DNA of 64,000 nt from Aquipseudomonas ullengensis (GTDB lineage: Bacteria; Pseudomonadota; Gammaproteobacteria; Pseudomonadales; Pseudomonadaceae): positions 248,001-312,000 of the forward strand of contig NZ_JACJUD010000007.1 of the NCBI RefSeq assembly GCF_014174475.1, read 5' to 3'. The notes beneath the pieces are model-generated. The model was not told the origin of the DNA. It saw only the letters and a program-made list of their open reading frames with translations, and made no database searches. Shown piece after piece: positions 25,961-34,762 of this stretch. The position numbers and the translations under genes were made by a program. Each line of letters starts with the position of its first letter. The first letter of the stretch is position 1.

Positions 25961-27001
25961 TCAGTTCGGCGGGCGGCGCAGGCGCTGGGTGTTGACGATA
26001 TCCACGGCCCGGGCGCGCAACTGGCCGCAGCCGCCGTCGATATCCTGACCTGCGGAGTTGCGGACCTTGGTCAGCACGCCACGGCTGTGCAGGTAGCGCA
26101 CCATCTGCACGATGCGGTCGCCGTCCGGGCGCTGGAACTCGTCGGCTTCCAGGCTGTTGTAGGGGATCAGGTTGAGCACCGCGTACTTGCCCTTGAACAG
26201 ACGCAGGATGGCGTCCATCTCTTCCTGGCTGTCGTTGATGCCCTTGAGCAGCGTCCACTGGTACTGGATCGGGTAGTCGACGGCGCGGGCGTAGGCCTCG
26301 CCCAGTTCCATCAGCTCTTCCGGGTCGATGCGCGGCGCGCGCGGCAGCAATTGCTGGCGCAGCTCGGCGTTGCTGGTGTGCAGCGACAGGGCCAGTGCCG
26401 GTTTGATCTTCTGCTGCGGCAGGCGCTCGAACACCCGTGGGTCGCCGACTGTGGAGAACACCAGGTTCTTGTGGCCGACACCGCCCTCGGTGCCGAGCAG
26501 GTCGATGGCTTCGAGCACGTTGTCGAGGTTGTGCGCCGGCTCGCCCATGCCCATGAACACCACTTTCTTCACTGGGCGAAAGCGCCGCGCCAGGGCGACC
26601 TGGGCGACGATCTCGGCGCTGCCTACCTGGCGTAGCAGGCCACTCTTGCCGGTCTGGCAGAACACGCAACCCACTGCGCAACCGACCTGGCTGGAGACGC
26701 ACAGGCCGCCGCGCGGCAGCAGCACGCTTTCGATCATCTGGCCGTCGCTCAGCTCCACCAGCAGGCGCGCCGAACCATCGCTGGCGGGGTGCTCGGAGCG
26801 CAGGCGAACCAGGTTGTCGAGGTCGTCGCTCAGTTGCGGCAGCCCGTTGCGCACGGAGAGTGGCAGGAAGTTATCGGTATGCTGGCGGCGAGTGCCGGTG
26901 TTCAGCGGCTTGCCTTGCAGCCAGGCGCGTACCACCCGACCACTGTGGGCAGGCAGGGCGCCGAGGTCGGCGAGGCGCTGGTGAATCTCGGGAATACGCA
27001 T
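25961..27001 (-). CDS. RlmN/Cfr-family radical SAM RNA methyltransferase paralogue
   Basis: This 346-residue radical-SAM enzyme belongs to the family that methylates adenosine C2 or C8 in rRNA and tRNA. The cluster motif C-x3-C-x2-C is Cys108, Cys112 and Cys115; the family's two mechanistic cysteines are present as Cys101 (GLCVSSQVG) and Cys325 (DGGCGQL). GMGEP (151-155) is the SAM-binding turn. True RlmN of Pseudomonas lies elsewhere, near ndk and pilF (from memory), and is longer at the N terminus, so this is a second family member whose RNA target is open. It is upstream of the LRR-kinase gene on the same strand. Confidence 0.9.
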   Translation of the reverse strand: MRIPEIHQRLADLGALPAHSGRVVRAWLQGKPLNTGTRRQHTDNFLPLSVRNGLPQLSDDLDNLVRLRSEHPASDGSARLLVELSDGQMIESVLLPRGGLCVSSQVGCAVGCVFCQTGKSGLLRQVGSAEIVAQVALARRFRPVKKVVFMGMGEPAHNLDNVLEAIDLLGTEGGVGHKNLVFSTVGDPRVFERLPQQKIKPALALSLHTSNAELRQQLLPRAPRIDPEELMELGEAYARAVDYPIQYQWTLLKGINDSQEEMDAILRLFKGKYAVLNLIPYNSLEADEFQRPDGDRIVQMVRYLHSRGVLTKVRNSAGQDIDGGCGQLRARAVDIVNTQRLRRPPN

Positions 27002-27167
27002 GGGGCGCGAATCCTACCACCGGGCCAAAGGTGAAACCACGCCGCCCGGCGGCACAAAAGGCCTGAACCCTGTCACGCGGGCGTGGGTCTGCTGTGGGTG
27101 AGGCTTGGCCAGCCCCGTGCCTGTCGGTTGGGGCTGGTGGCCATGATTCGCCTGATAAGGAGTGACG

Positions 27168-27611
27168 ATGAATATTTTCGAAGCCCTGCGCGAGAGCCAC
27201 GAGAAGCAGCGTGAGTATGCCCAGGCGGTGATCGCCACCAGCGGTGATACGCCGGAGCGCGATGCGGCCTACAAGCAGCTCAAGGCCGAACTGCAGGCTC
27301 ACGAGCGGGCCGAGGAACGGTATTTCTACAGCCCCTTGCTGGAATACGACAACGGGGTGGATCTGTCGCGCCATGCCATCGCCGAACATCATGAGCTGGA
27401 CGAAATGATCGAGCAGCTCGACGAGCTGGAACGCTCCAGTCCGGCCTGGCTGGCGATGGCCAAGAAGCTGGAGGAAAAGGTCTTCCACCATCTCAAGGAA
27501 GAGGAGCAGAAATTCTTCCAGATGGCCGGCAAGCTGCTCAGCGAGAAGCAGAAGGTCGAGCTGGCCACGCAGTATTTCAAGGATTACGAGAAGGGCCTCG
27601 CCGAGGCCTGA
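27168..27611 (+). CDS. Hemerythrin HHE-domain protein
   Basis: A 147-residue four-helix protein with the iron-ligand pattern of hemerythrin-like (DUF HHE) proteins: His-rich positions in ESHEKQ, QAHERAEERYFY, EHHELDEM and FHHLKEEEQKFF. Such proteins bind a di-iron centre and act in O2, NO or oxidative-stress sensing. AAGGAG lies just upstream of the ATG at 27168. It is divergent from the RlmN-like gene and ends 12 bp before the convergent VOC gene. Confidence 0.9.
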   Translation: MNIFEALRESHEKQREYAQAVIATSGDTPERDAAYKQLKAELQAHERAEERYFYSPLLEYDNGVDLSRHAIAEHHELDEMIEQLDELERSSPAWLAMAKKLEEKVFHHLKEEEQKFFQMAGKLLSEKQKVELATQYFKDYEKGLAEA

Positions 27612-27623
27612 TGAGGTTGCGGC

Positions 27624-28049
27624 TCAGGATTCGTCGGGTACGAATTCTGGGTTCCAGGCGACTTCCCAAAGGTGCCCGTCGGGGTCCTGGAAATAGCCGG
27701 CGTAGCCACCCCAGAACGTCTCATGCGCCGGTTTGACCAGCACCGCGCCGGCCTGCTGCGCCTGAGCCATGACCTGGTCGACCTCGGCCTTGCTGGCAAC
27801 ATTGTGGCCCAGGGTCAGTTCGGTGGCGGCGGGGCGCTGCAACGGCAGGCCACTGTCATGGGCGATGCTCGCGCGGGGCCAGAGCGCCAGTTTCAGGCCG
27901 CTCTGCAGGTCGAAGAAGGCCACGGCACCGTACTCGAACTCTGTGCCCACAATCCCTTCGCTGTGCAGACCCAGGCCATCGCGGTAGAAGCGCAGGGCGC
28001 GCTCAAGGTCATCGACGCCCAGAGTGATCATGCTGATGCGCGGTTTCAT
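27624..28049 (-). CDS. VOC-superfamily (glyoxalase/bleomycin-resistance-like) protein
   Basis: A 141-residue two-module VOC protein with the opening ISMITLGVDDLERALRFY and the closing WGGYAGYFQDPDGHLWEVAWNP typical of lactoylglutathione-lyase relatives. Metal ligands cannot be fixed from sequence alone and the substrate is unknown; such annotations as glyoxalase are often generic. The ATG at 28049 follows GGGAG. Confidence 0.9.
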   Translation of the reverse strand: MKPRISMITLGVDDLERALRFYRDGLGLHSEGIVGTEFEYGAVAFFDLQSGLKLALWPRASIAHDSGLPLQRPAATELTLGHNVASKAEVDQVMAQAQQAGAVLVKPAHETFWGGYAGYFQDPDGHLWEVAWNPEFVPDES

Positions 28050-28160
28050 GCGGGCGTCTCCCGGCGTTGTCGTCGTGTTGTGATTTGCGGGGGCTGGAGT
28101 GCGCGATGAGCTTTATACAGATGCACCGATGCCTGAATTCGGCTGTTCCGTTTGTAGTCG

Positions 28161-28224
28161 GGGGGAGAATTGCTCTCCCTCCAACTTGTTGGTTGGACTG
28201 CCCCGCAGTTGCGTCTCTGCGGGG
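28161..28224. other. Pair of hairpins in a gene-free gap
   Basis: The 215-bp gap 28050-28264 holds two hairpins: GGGAGA/TCTCCC within 28161-28181 and CCCCGCAG/CTGCGGGG at 28201-28208 and 28217-28224. Neither has a clear T-run. They may end the lipoprotein transcript or be remnants of a repeat; nothing else is seen in the gap. Confidence 0.5.
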
Positions 28225-28264
28225 TGGTATTGGTGGCTCCCGTTACCGAGTTACTCCCTCGTCG

Positions 28265-28861
28265 TCACTGCGGAACGACACTGACGGCGAAGGCGGAGGT
28301 CATGCGCAGCACCACTTCACGACCGAGGTACTCGGTTTTCATGACGACATCAGGGCGGACGTTGACGGTACGTTCGCTGCCGTCGGGGAGTTGTAGGGTG
28401 GCAGTGCGCAGTTTGCTATCCATGGCCTTGATCACTGCGGTGATCTCGACGGTGTCGGCTACCAGCATGCCGGGCTTGCTGCCCAGCGGGGCGGTAGCCA
28501 ATACGCCAGCGGCACCGTCCGTTGCCTCTTCACCTGGTTGCCGCAGGTAGACGATGCGCTCCAGGGCGACCACGGCTCGAACCCGGTCGCCGACCTTGAG
28601 TTGCTCGAAGTTGTGCATCTCCGCAGGAGCCTGAAAGGTGCGGCTGTTACCGTGATCATCCTTGAGGGTAAAGCTGCGCTTGGCCGTGTCGATGGCAGTG
28701 ACGCTGGCCAGCAGCTCATCCGTCTCGGCGACCGCGCCACCAGGGACACCTTCTGCGTAGGCCTCGGTGCGGTCATACGCAGTGTTCAGCTCGTCGTTGC
28801 TTTGGCAACCGACGATCAGGGCTACGGCCAGCGAAAGGGTGAGAATGCGCGTTGTGCTCAT
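28265..28861 (-). CDS. Putative lipoprotein with two DUF5666-like beta repeats
   Basis: A 198-residue lipoprotein candidate: signal peptide ending in lipobox VGC (Cys19), an acidic linker, then two similar beta-rich units (about residues 50-110 and 130-195; LASVTAIDTAKRSFTLKD and ITAVIKAMDSKLRTATL). It is probably anchored in the outer membrane. It follows another lipoprotein gene after 15 bp, so the two are one transcript. The ATG at 28861 follows AAGGAG. No known function. Confidence 0.78.
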   Translation of the reverse strand: MSTTRILTLSLAVALIVGCQSNDELNTAYDRTEAYAEGVPGGAVAETDELLASVTAIDTAKRSFTLKDDHGNSRTFQAPAEMHNFEQLKVGDRVRAVVALERIVYLRQPGEEATDGAAGVLATAPLGSKPGMLVADTVEITAVIKAMDSKLRTATLQLPDGSERTVNVRPDVVMKTEYLGREVVLRMTSAFAVSVVPQ

Positions 28862-28876
28862 GGATAGCTCCTTGCT

Positions 28877-29356
28877 TCATGGGGTTTGCGGTTCAGTAGT
28901 GCGAATTTCGTAGACGGCGTCGTCGGGGCGCATGGGGCGGATGTGGATCAGGTAGCTGGGGCCGAAAGAACCCAAAGGCATTTCGCTCAGGTTGAAACGT
29001 ACATCGAGTTTAAGGTACTTGATCTCGCCCGGCGCGACGGTGAAGTTTTGCTTGATGTCGCGCGGCTCCCACTTGGCCTGGCGGGTCAGGCCGGTGATGC
29101 GCAGGGTGTGGAGGCCCGGCGCCAGTTCGACGCGGCGATAGGCGTTGAACTGCAGGGTGCCGACACTCTGTTCGTCTATTAGCACGTCCGGATAGGAAAA
29201 ACGCAGTGGCTGCGTGCCAGGATTGTCTGCCTTGGGGCGATACAGATAGACGACGGCCTGGTCTGGACTGCTTGGGGGGAGCGCTTCGAAGTAGCCAGGG
29301 CCGGCGCAGCCGGTGAGGATGAGTAATATGAGCGAGAGCACTGGCAGATGACGCAT
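28877..29356 (-). CDS. DUF2846-type lipoprotein
   Basis: The 159-residue product begins with a lipoprotein signal and lipobox LTGC (Cys17), followed by a DUF2846 domain: VVYLYRPKADNPG, VLIDEQSVGTLQFNAYRRVELAPG and KQNFTVAPGEIKYLKL. Predicted outer-membrane or periplasmic lipoprotein. First gene of a two-lipoprotein transcript, divergent from the DUF1883 gene. No function recognised beyond the family. Confidence 0.82.
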   Translation of the reverse strand: MRHLPVLSLILLILTGCAGPGYFEALPPSSPDQAVVYLYRPKADNPGTQPLRFSYPDVLIDEQSVGTLQFNAYRRVELAPGLHTLRITGLTRQAKWEPRDIKQNFTVAPGEIKYLKLDVRFNLSEMPLGSFGPSYLIHIRPMRPDDAVYEIRTTEPQTP

Positions 29357-29504
29357 GGATTTCCCTTAGTAGTTGATTTATCCAACCCAGCATAGCAGCG
29401 CCCTAACAGGTTGCCGGGTGGTAGCGTTCCATCGCCAGAACCTGCCTGTAACGCGTGCGCGTGATATCGTCGCGCGCTCCGCTTCACCCTCAGGACCCCA
29501 ACGC

Positions 29505-29807
29505 ATGAAATTCATCCACCAGCGCGAACACCTGAACGAAGACGACATTGTCGTCATCCAGTGCTCGCAGCCCTGCAATATCCGCCTGATGAGCGATGCG
29601 AATTTTCGCAGCTTCAAGAATGGCGGGCGCCATGCCTACCACGGCGGCGCGTTCGACAAGTTCCCGGCGAAGATCACCGTGCCCAACAGTGGCTTCTGGA
29701 ACATCACCATCGACACGGTGACCCGTCGGGCCATCAGTGTGACGCGCAAGCCGGCGCTGACCCATTCGATCAAGATCATTCGCCGCTCCAGCACGACCCT
29801 CAGCTAA
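29505..29807 (+). CDS. DUF1883 family protein
   Basis: A 100-residue cytoplasmic protein beginning MKFIHQREHLNEDDIVVIQ, the DUF1883 pattern, with a conserved GGRHAYHGGAFDKFPAKI middle and a basic C terminus. The family resembles the small proteins often attached to TIR or stress-linked genes, but its role is not known to me. I start at 29505 because the longer frame upstream has no ribosome site and no conserved sequence. It converges with the diguanylate cyclase gene. Confidence 0.83.
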   Translation: MKFIHQREHLNEDDIVVIQCSQPCNIRLMSDANFRSFKNGGRHAYHGGAFDKFPAKITVPNSGFWNITIDTVTRRAISVTRKPALTHSIKIIRRSSTTLS

Positions 29808-29823
29808 GCGCCAAGAGCTGGCG

Positions 29824-31128
29824 CTATTCAGTGCTGGTGCGTGGGGGCGTGTCGCTGCCCAGACGATACTGGTTCTCGCCGCTGCGCTTGGCTTCGTACA
29901 TCGCCAGGTCGGCGATATGAATGAGCCGGTCCATGCTCGGCGCGTGATCCGGGAACACCGCGATACCCAGGCTGGCGCCGATGCATTGCTGCTGTTGGCC
30001 GATGCTGAGCGGTGCAGCCAGCGCGGCGAGGATCTTCTGCGCGATGCCCTGGGCTTCCTCTTCCAGCGGTTGCTCCAGCGTCAGCCCTTCGAGAATCACC
30101 ACGAATTCGTCGCCGCCCACCCGGGCCACGCTGTCTGATTCACGCAACGCCCCTTTCAAGCGCAATGCGGTGGTGACCAGCACCTGGTCGCCGGCAGCAT
30201 GGCCGTGGGTATCGTTGATCGCCTTGAATCCATCGAGGTCGATAAACACCAGCGCCACCCGGGTGCCGTTGCGCCGCGCGCGCTCCAGGGCGTTGCGCAG
30301 GCGGTCCTCGAACACCAGGCGGTTGGGCAGGCCGGTGAGGGCGTCGTGGTGGGCGAGCTGGTGCATCTGGCTGGCCCAGGCTTTTTCCTCGGTGATGTCG
30401 CGTACCACGCCCATCATTTTTACCGGCGTACCTTGCGCATCCTTGATCACGTTGCCGGTCTCGCGCAGCCAGTGCAGGCTGCCGTCCGGCCAGATCACCC
30501 GGTATTCCTCGTCGTGGTTCTCGCCGGTTTCGATGCAGCGCACCTCGCCGATGCGTACCTGCTCGCGGTCATCCGGGTGGACGCTGGCGACGAACAGCTC
30601 GTAGCTCGGCACCACTTCGCCGACCTGATAGCCGAACAGGGCGTAGATGGCATCCGACCAGTACAGGCGGTTGGTGTCGATGTCCCAGTCCCAGGTGCCG
30701 ATGCGGGCGAAATACTGGCTGCGCTGGAAGCGCTGGGCATCTTCTGTCGAACCTTCGCTGTCGCTGGCCGGCTGGATCAGCACGATGACGCTGGCGTCGG
30801 CGGCTGCGGGCAGAACGTGCAGGCAGATGTTCCCGCCCTCGGCACCGGGCGCCGTGAGGCCTTGCAGCGACGTGAGCGAGCCTGCCTCGGGGATCAGTTC
30901 GCTGAGCAGGCAGTCCTGGAGTTGTGCTTCTGGCTTGCCCAGCAGGCGAGCGGCGGCCGGGTTGAATTGGCGGATGCGTCCGTCCTGGTCGATACGCAGC
31001 ACGCCATCCGTGAGCTTGTCGATCAGCCCGCGGTATTGCGCCAATTCCTGCTGGGCGCGTTTGGCCCGAAGGAGCAGCACGAACAGGGTCAGGGCGGTGG
31101 CAAGAGCCAGGGCGGCGAGTGCAATCAT
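29824..31128 (-). CDS. PAS-GGDEF diguanylate cyclase
   Basis: This 434-residue signalling protein has an N-terminal membrane anchor (about residues 2-20), a PAS domain (about 30-120), a second PAS/PAC (about 140-255; WDWDIDTNRLYWSD, EYRVIWPDGS), and a GGDEF domain. The active-site GGDEF is intact, and RESD five residues before it is a complete allosteric I-site, so it should make cyclic di-GMP and be product-inhibited. There is no EAL domain. The neighbouring transporter is likely unrelated. The sensory ligand of the PAS domains is unknown. Confidence 0.93.
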   Translation of the reverse strand: MIALAALALATALTLFVLLLRAKRAQQELAQYRGLIDKLTDGVLRIDQDGRIRQFNPAAARLLGKPEAQLQDCLLSELIPEAGSLTSLQGLTAPGAEGGNICLHVLPAAADASVIVLIQPASDSEGSTEDAQRFQRSQYFARIGTWDWDIDTNRLYWSDAIYALFGYQVGEVVPSYELFVASVHPDDREQVRIGEVRCIETGENHDEEYRVIWPDGSLHWLRETGNVIKDAQGTPVKMMGVVRDITEEKAWASQMHQLAHHDALTGLPNRLVFEDRLRNALERARRNGTRVALVFIDLDGFKAINDTHGHAAGDQVLVTTALRLKGALRESDSVARVGGDEFVVILEGLTLEQPLEEEAQGIAQKILAALAAPLSIGQQQQCIGASLGIAVFPDHAPSMDRLIHIADLAMYEAKRSGENQYRLGSDTPPRTSTE

Positions 31129-31202
31129 GGCGTTCTGCGCTTAACGGCGGTCATATCGAGGTGGGCATTATGCCTGCGCTATCGCGGTGATGGCGTGCCG
31201 AT

Positions 31203-31234
31203 TGCCCGCGCTAGAGGGGTTTGTAGCGCGGGCA
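31203..31234 (-). terminator. Strong hairpin downstream of the AspT-type gene
   Basis: TGCCCGCGCTA and TAGCGCGGGCA form a perfect 11-bp stem with a 10-base loop, starting 9 bases beyond the transporter stop. T-run is lacking, so its terminator role is likely but not certain. Confidence 0.65.
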
Positions 31235-31242
31235 GGGAGGGT

Positions 31243-32934
31243 TCAGCCGGCGGTGAGGAAGATGATTATCGGCCCCCACACGGCCAGCAGCACATTGGAG
31301 ATCGCGTAGCACACGGTGAAGCCGATCACTGGTGTGTTGCTGCCGGACTCGTCGATGATCTTGTTCATCGAGGCCGCTTCGGTCTGTGCGCCGGCGAGCG
31401 CGCCGAACAGGATCATCGGGTGCAGGCCCAGCACATAGCGGCCGAAGTACAGTGCCACCAGGGGCGGCAGCAGGGTTACCACGACCCCGGAAAGCAGCAG
31501 CGACAAGCCATGCTCCTGCATGGCCGTGATCGCCTGTGGCCCGGCTAGCAGGCCGATCACCGCGCCGAAAGCGGTCAGGCCGAACTCGGAGAATGCCCAC
31601 TGCGCGGCAGGCGGCAGGGCACCGACCTCCGGGTGGCGCGAGTTGTACCAGCCGATCACCAGCGCGGTGACCAGGACGCCACCGCCCACGCCAAGCTCGA
31701 CCGGGATCATGCCGATATGGGTCGACAGAATGCCCAGCAGCGAGCCGACCACCATGCCCATGGTGTGCACGGCGATATCGCTCTTGTAGTTGCTCTCGCG
31801 TACCCGGCCCACGCGTGCGGCGATGGCATCCACGCTGCTAGGGCGCCCGGTCAGGATGATCACGTCGCCCCGACGCAGCACGGTATTGGGCAGCAGCGGC
31901 AGATCGAAGCCCTGGCGGGTAATGTTTTTGAGGAAACAGCCCAGGCGCTCGCTGCCGATCAACTTTGCCTTGGCTTCATGCAGGGTCTTGCCGGCAAACT
32001 CCGCGCTGGTCAGCACGATGTCGGCTTCGCGGGTCGGGAAGGACAGTGATTCCGGGTGGTCGATCTCCGGGCCTATCCACTGCGAGAGCGGGCCGACAGC
32101 CTCGCGCAGGGCATAGACGCCGACGATATCGCCAGCTTGCAGCACCAGGCTGCCATCGCGCTCCAGCACCTGGCCATCGCGTACCACGCGCTCCACGCTC
32201 AGGGCCTCGTGCAGCTTTTCGATATCGGCGATGAGTTGGCCATCGGCCGCTCCCTGCGCGGCGACTTGATGGGCACGCACCACAATGCGCGTGTAGGGGA
32301 TGGTGAAGGCGTCGCCCTCATCGGCGATGCCCAGTTCGATCTCCAGCTCGCGGGCCGAACTGCGCAGCTCCACGCCGAGCAGTTTGGGCGCGATGCTGCC
32401 GACGAAGACGATCAGCCCGATGGTGCCGAACAGGTAGGTCACGGCGTAGGCGATGGCCATGTGGCTGTTGAGCTCGGCTTTCGCCGCTTCGTCCAGCGGC
32501 AACTGGCTGATGGCACTGGTGGCGGTGCCCATGATGGCCGTATCGGTCAGTGCACCGGCGCCCAGCCCGGCGGTAAAGCCGGCGTCGAAGTCGAAGATTG
32601 CGTTCATCAGCAGGATCGAACCCAGCGCTGTGCCGCACAGCACGACCGAAAGGATCACCAGCTTGAGCGTGCCGCGGTTGAGGCTGCCGAAGAATTCCGG
32701 ACCGCTCTTGAAACCGACCGCATAGATGAATAGCACGAAGAACACCGACTTCAGAATTGGCGGGACTTCCAGGCCGATCTGGCCGATCAGTAGACCCATC
32801 AGCAGCGCGCCGGCAACCGAGCCCAGATGGAAGCTGCCGATGCGAATCCGGCCGATCAGTACGCCCAGGGAAATCGCCAGGAATACCGCGATTTCCGGTG
32901 AGGAATGCAATGCGTGAAGTACGAAGTCGAGCAT
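31243..32934 (-). CDS. AspT/YidE-type transporter with TrkA-C domains
   Basis: The 563-residue membrane protein has the AspT/YidE duplication layout: five or so membrane helices, two central TrkA-C (RCK_C) domains (about residues 200-370), then a second helix set. AspT exchanges aspartate for alanine; other members of this group have unknown substrates. Repeat signatures include GVLIGRIRIGSFHLG and the matching GLTAFGAVIGLLAGP. I start at the ATG at 32934, preceded by GGGAG. The upstream 48 bases of open frame look non-coding. Confidence 0.88.
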   Translation of the reverse strand: MLDFVLHALHSSPEIAVFLAISLGVLIGRIRIGSFHLGSVAGALLMGLLIGQIGLEVPPILKSVFFVLFIYAVGFKSGPEFFGSLNRGTLKLVILSVVLCGTALGSILLMNAIFDFDAGFTAGLGAGALTDTAIMGTATSAISQLPLDEAAKAELNSHMAIAYAVTYLFGTIGLIVFVGSIAPKLLGVELRSSARELEIELGIADEGDAFTIPYTRIVVRAHQVAAQGAADGQLIADIEKLHEALSVERVVRDGQVLERDGSLVLQAGDIVGVYALREAVGPLSQWIGPEIDHPESLSFPTREADIVLTSAEFAGKTLHEAKAKLIGSERLGCFLKNITRQGFDLPLLPNTVLRRGDVIILTGRPSSVDAIAARVGRVRESNYKSDIAVHTMGMVVGSLLGILSTHIGMIPVELGVGGGVLVTALVIGWYNSRHPEVGALPPAAQWAFSEFGLTAFGAVIGLLAGPQAITAMQEHGLSLLLSGVVVTLLPPLVALYFGRYVLGLHPMILFGALAGAQTEAASMNKIIDESGSNTPVIGFTVCYAISNVLLAVWGPIIIFLTAG

Positions 32935-33024
32935 CCGGTGGAACTCCCTGTCTGCTGGTAGTGCGCTCAGTGAATGCAGCAAGCATAGATGCTCTGGCTC
33001 GCACGACAGGCTGGAACTGCAGAC

Positions 33025-33053
33025 GAAAAAAAGCCGCTGTTGGCAGCGGCTTT
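33025..33053 (-). terminator. Rho-independent terminator of osmE
   Basis: Reading the minus strand, GCCGCTG/CAGCGGC around TTGG is followed by a run of T (the A-tract at 33025-33032). It lies about 23 bases beyond the osmE stop. Confidence 0.88.
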
Positions 33054-33075
33054 GGCTGGAACGAAAGCCTGTGGG

Positions 33076-33411
33076 CTACAGGGCTTTTTCGTTGATCTCG
33101 TGCTGTTCGCAGGTATTGAAGCCTTTGCTGTCGACGCGGCCGCTGCTGTCGAAATTCACGTAGTAGACCTGCTGGTGGCCTTCAAGGCTGAGCACGTAGT
33201 TGTTGCAACTGCCCTGGGTGCCAGGCCGGGTGATTTCGGAGGAGGGTGGCCCGGCGATGGTCATGACCTGCTGCTTGGTCATGCCGTCCTCGACCTGCTT
33301 GACCAGCGGCTGATCGCGATAGGTCACGTAGTCCACCGGGTTTTCCGGCTTGGTCGCACAACCGCTGACCACCGCCACCACGCCGAGTATTGCCAGAGTC
33401 TGCTTGTACAT
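33076..33411 (-). CDS. osmE: Osmotically inducible lipoprotein OsmE-like (BamE/SmpA domain)
   Basis: A 111-residue outer-membrane lipoprotein with lipobox VSGC (Cys18) and an OsmE/BamE-like alpha-beta domain (VEDGMTKQQVMTIAGPPSS, then NNYVLSLEGHQQVYYVNFDSSGRV). OsmE responds to osmotic and stationary-phase stress in enterics. The ATG at 33411 follows GGAGCGAC. A terminator follows the gene and nothing else appears cotranscribed. Confidence 0.87.
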   Translation of the reverse strand: MYKQTLAILGVVAVVSGCATKPENPVDYVTYRDQPLVKQVEDGMTKQQVMTIAGPPSSEITRPGTQGSCNNYVLSLEGHQQVYYVNFDSSGRVDSKGFNTCEQHEINEKAL

Positions 33412-33528
33412 AACGTCGCTCCATCGAATGAGCCGGACTGGCTCCGTTAATTTTTGAGCTGCACAGGCGCGCAGAAGTTCGCTGAATATTCCATCAGGCC
33501 TCGCCGCTTCTGGCCTGGAGTGTTGAGC

Positions 33529-34182
33529 CTAGCGCTTGGCCGTGGTCAGAGCGATCAGCCGTGACACCACCAGCGCCAGGTACATGACCCCGGCGAACTG
33601 CTCGATCATCACCAGCGAGCGGGCCATGGGCGTGATCGGCACGATATCGCCCAGGCCGACGCCAGACAGGGTGGTGAAGCTGAGGAACAGCAGTTCCATC
33701 CAGGTTCGCGCCGCCTGTGGCTCGATCATCGCCACGAAACTGCCAGGCAACAGCAGTTGGCAGAAGGTAAAGAGATGTGCGAAGGCCCAGGCCAGCAAGG
33801 TGAAGGTCGCGCCGACCGCGTACAGCTCATCGGTGGTGGCGTGCTGGTCGGCCGTCATGTAGGCGATCAGGCTGGTCGCCGCATAGGCGTAGAACGCGGC
33901 TTCCAGAATGGCGATCAGCGCCTCCAGCAGTGGGCTGGGGGTGAACCTGTCGAGCAGGTTCAGGCCCACCACCAGCAGGGCCAGCAGCCCGGCCACCCAG
34001 GTCTGCACCGGACTGCGTTTGACCACATGCAGCGCCATGCCCAGCACCAGCAGGCCGAAGGCGCCGAACAGCGCCCGGCCGATTTGCGTGTCTTCCATCC
34101 AGGGGTACAGCAGCACGCCGAGCAGCTGGACGAACAGCAGGCCGGCGGAAGGGTGGAGACGGATGTAGGTGATGGGGGACAT
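33529..34182 (-). CDS. Ion channel family membrane protein
   Basis: The 217-residue protein has about six hydrophobic segments and a two-helix potassium-channel-like pore near the C terminus. The pore loop reads TTLSGVGLGD, a looser form of the TVGYGD selectivity filter, so ion selectivity is uncertain. The ATG at 34182 follows AGGAAG. It is downstream of the NadR-like kinase gene on the same strand with a 58-bp gap. A role in ion homeostasis is likely, but the true ion is unknown. Confidence 0.85.
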   Translation of the reverse strand: MSPITYIRLHPSAGLLFVQLLGVLLYPWMEDTQIGRALFGAFGLLVLGMALHVVKRSPVQTWVAGLLALLVVGLNLLDRFTPSPLLEALIAILEAAFYAYAATSLIAYMTADQHATTDELYAVGATFTLLAWAFAHLFTFCQLLLPGSFVAMIEPQAARTWMELLFLSFTTLSGVGLGDIVPITPMARSLVMIEQFAGVMYLALVVSRLIALTTAKR

Positions 34183-34240
34183 GGACTTCCTGCGTTGTCT
34201 CGGGGCGATGGGACAAGTGTAGGAGCTACTGTCAGCTGCT

Positions 34241-34762
34241 TTAGCCGAGCAGTTGGCGTACCTGTTCGATGGCCTGGGTTTCGCGTTGCACCCAGTCGCC
34301 ACCAATTTCCGTCCAGGGGCGTGCATGCCGCTGCAGCCAAGCGCGGCAATCCTGGTGGAAGCGCTGGCGGTCGGCCAGTTGCGGCTGGCAGCGCTGGCCG
34401 TCGTCGTACCAGTCCACGCCCTGCGGCGAGAGCAACAGGTGCAGGTCGTAGTGTCGATCCAGCAGAGCCTGTTCCAGCCACGGCGGGCAGTCGCCGAACA
34501 GAGCCTGGCTCCAGAGCATATTGCTCAGCAGGTGGGTGTCGAGGATCAGCAACCCAGGCGTCTGGGCGCGGGCCGCGTCTTCCCAGGCCAACTGGCCGCG
34601 GGCGATGGTTGGAATATCCGCCAGACAGGTGTCGCGGCGCTCTTGCTCGATGAAGTGGCGCACGTACTCGCCGACCACCAGCCCGCCGAAATGCCGCTGC
34701 AGACGCTCGGTGAGGAAGGTCTTGCCACTGGACTCGGGGCCGGTGAGCACCACCACTTTCAT
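34241..34762 (-). CDS. NadR-like nicotinamide riboside kinase (AAA ATPase domain)
   Basis: The 173-residue protein equals the C-terminal kinase domain of NadR, which phosphorylates nicotinamide riboside to NMN. The P-loop GPESSGKT is at residues 8-15, with TIARGQLAWED and LLILDTHLL (Walker-B-like) following. No adenylyltransferase or DNA-binding domain is present. Its ATG at 34762 overlaps the pnuC stop (ATGA), so the two are translated together, fitting import followed by phosphorylation of nicotinamide riboside. Confidence 0.87.
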   Translation of the reverse strand: MKVVVLTGPESSGKTFLTERLQRHFGGLVVGEYVRHFIEQERRDTCLADIPTIARGQLAWEDAARAQTPGLLILDTHLLSNMLWSQALFGDCPPWLEQALLDRHYDLHLLLSPQGVDWYDDGQRCQPQLADRQRFHQDCRAWLQRHARPWTEIGGDWVQRETQAIEQVRQLLG

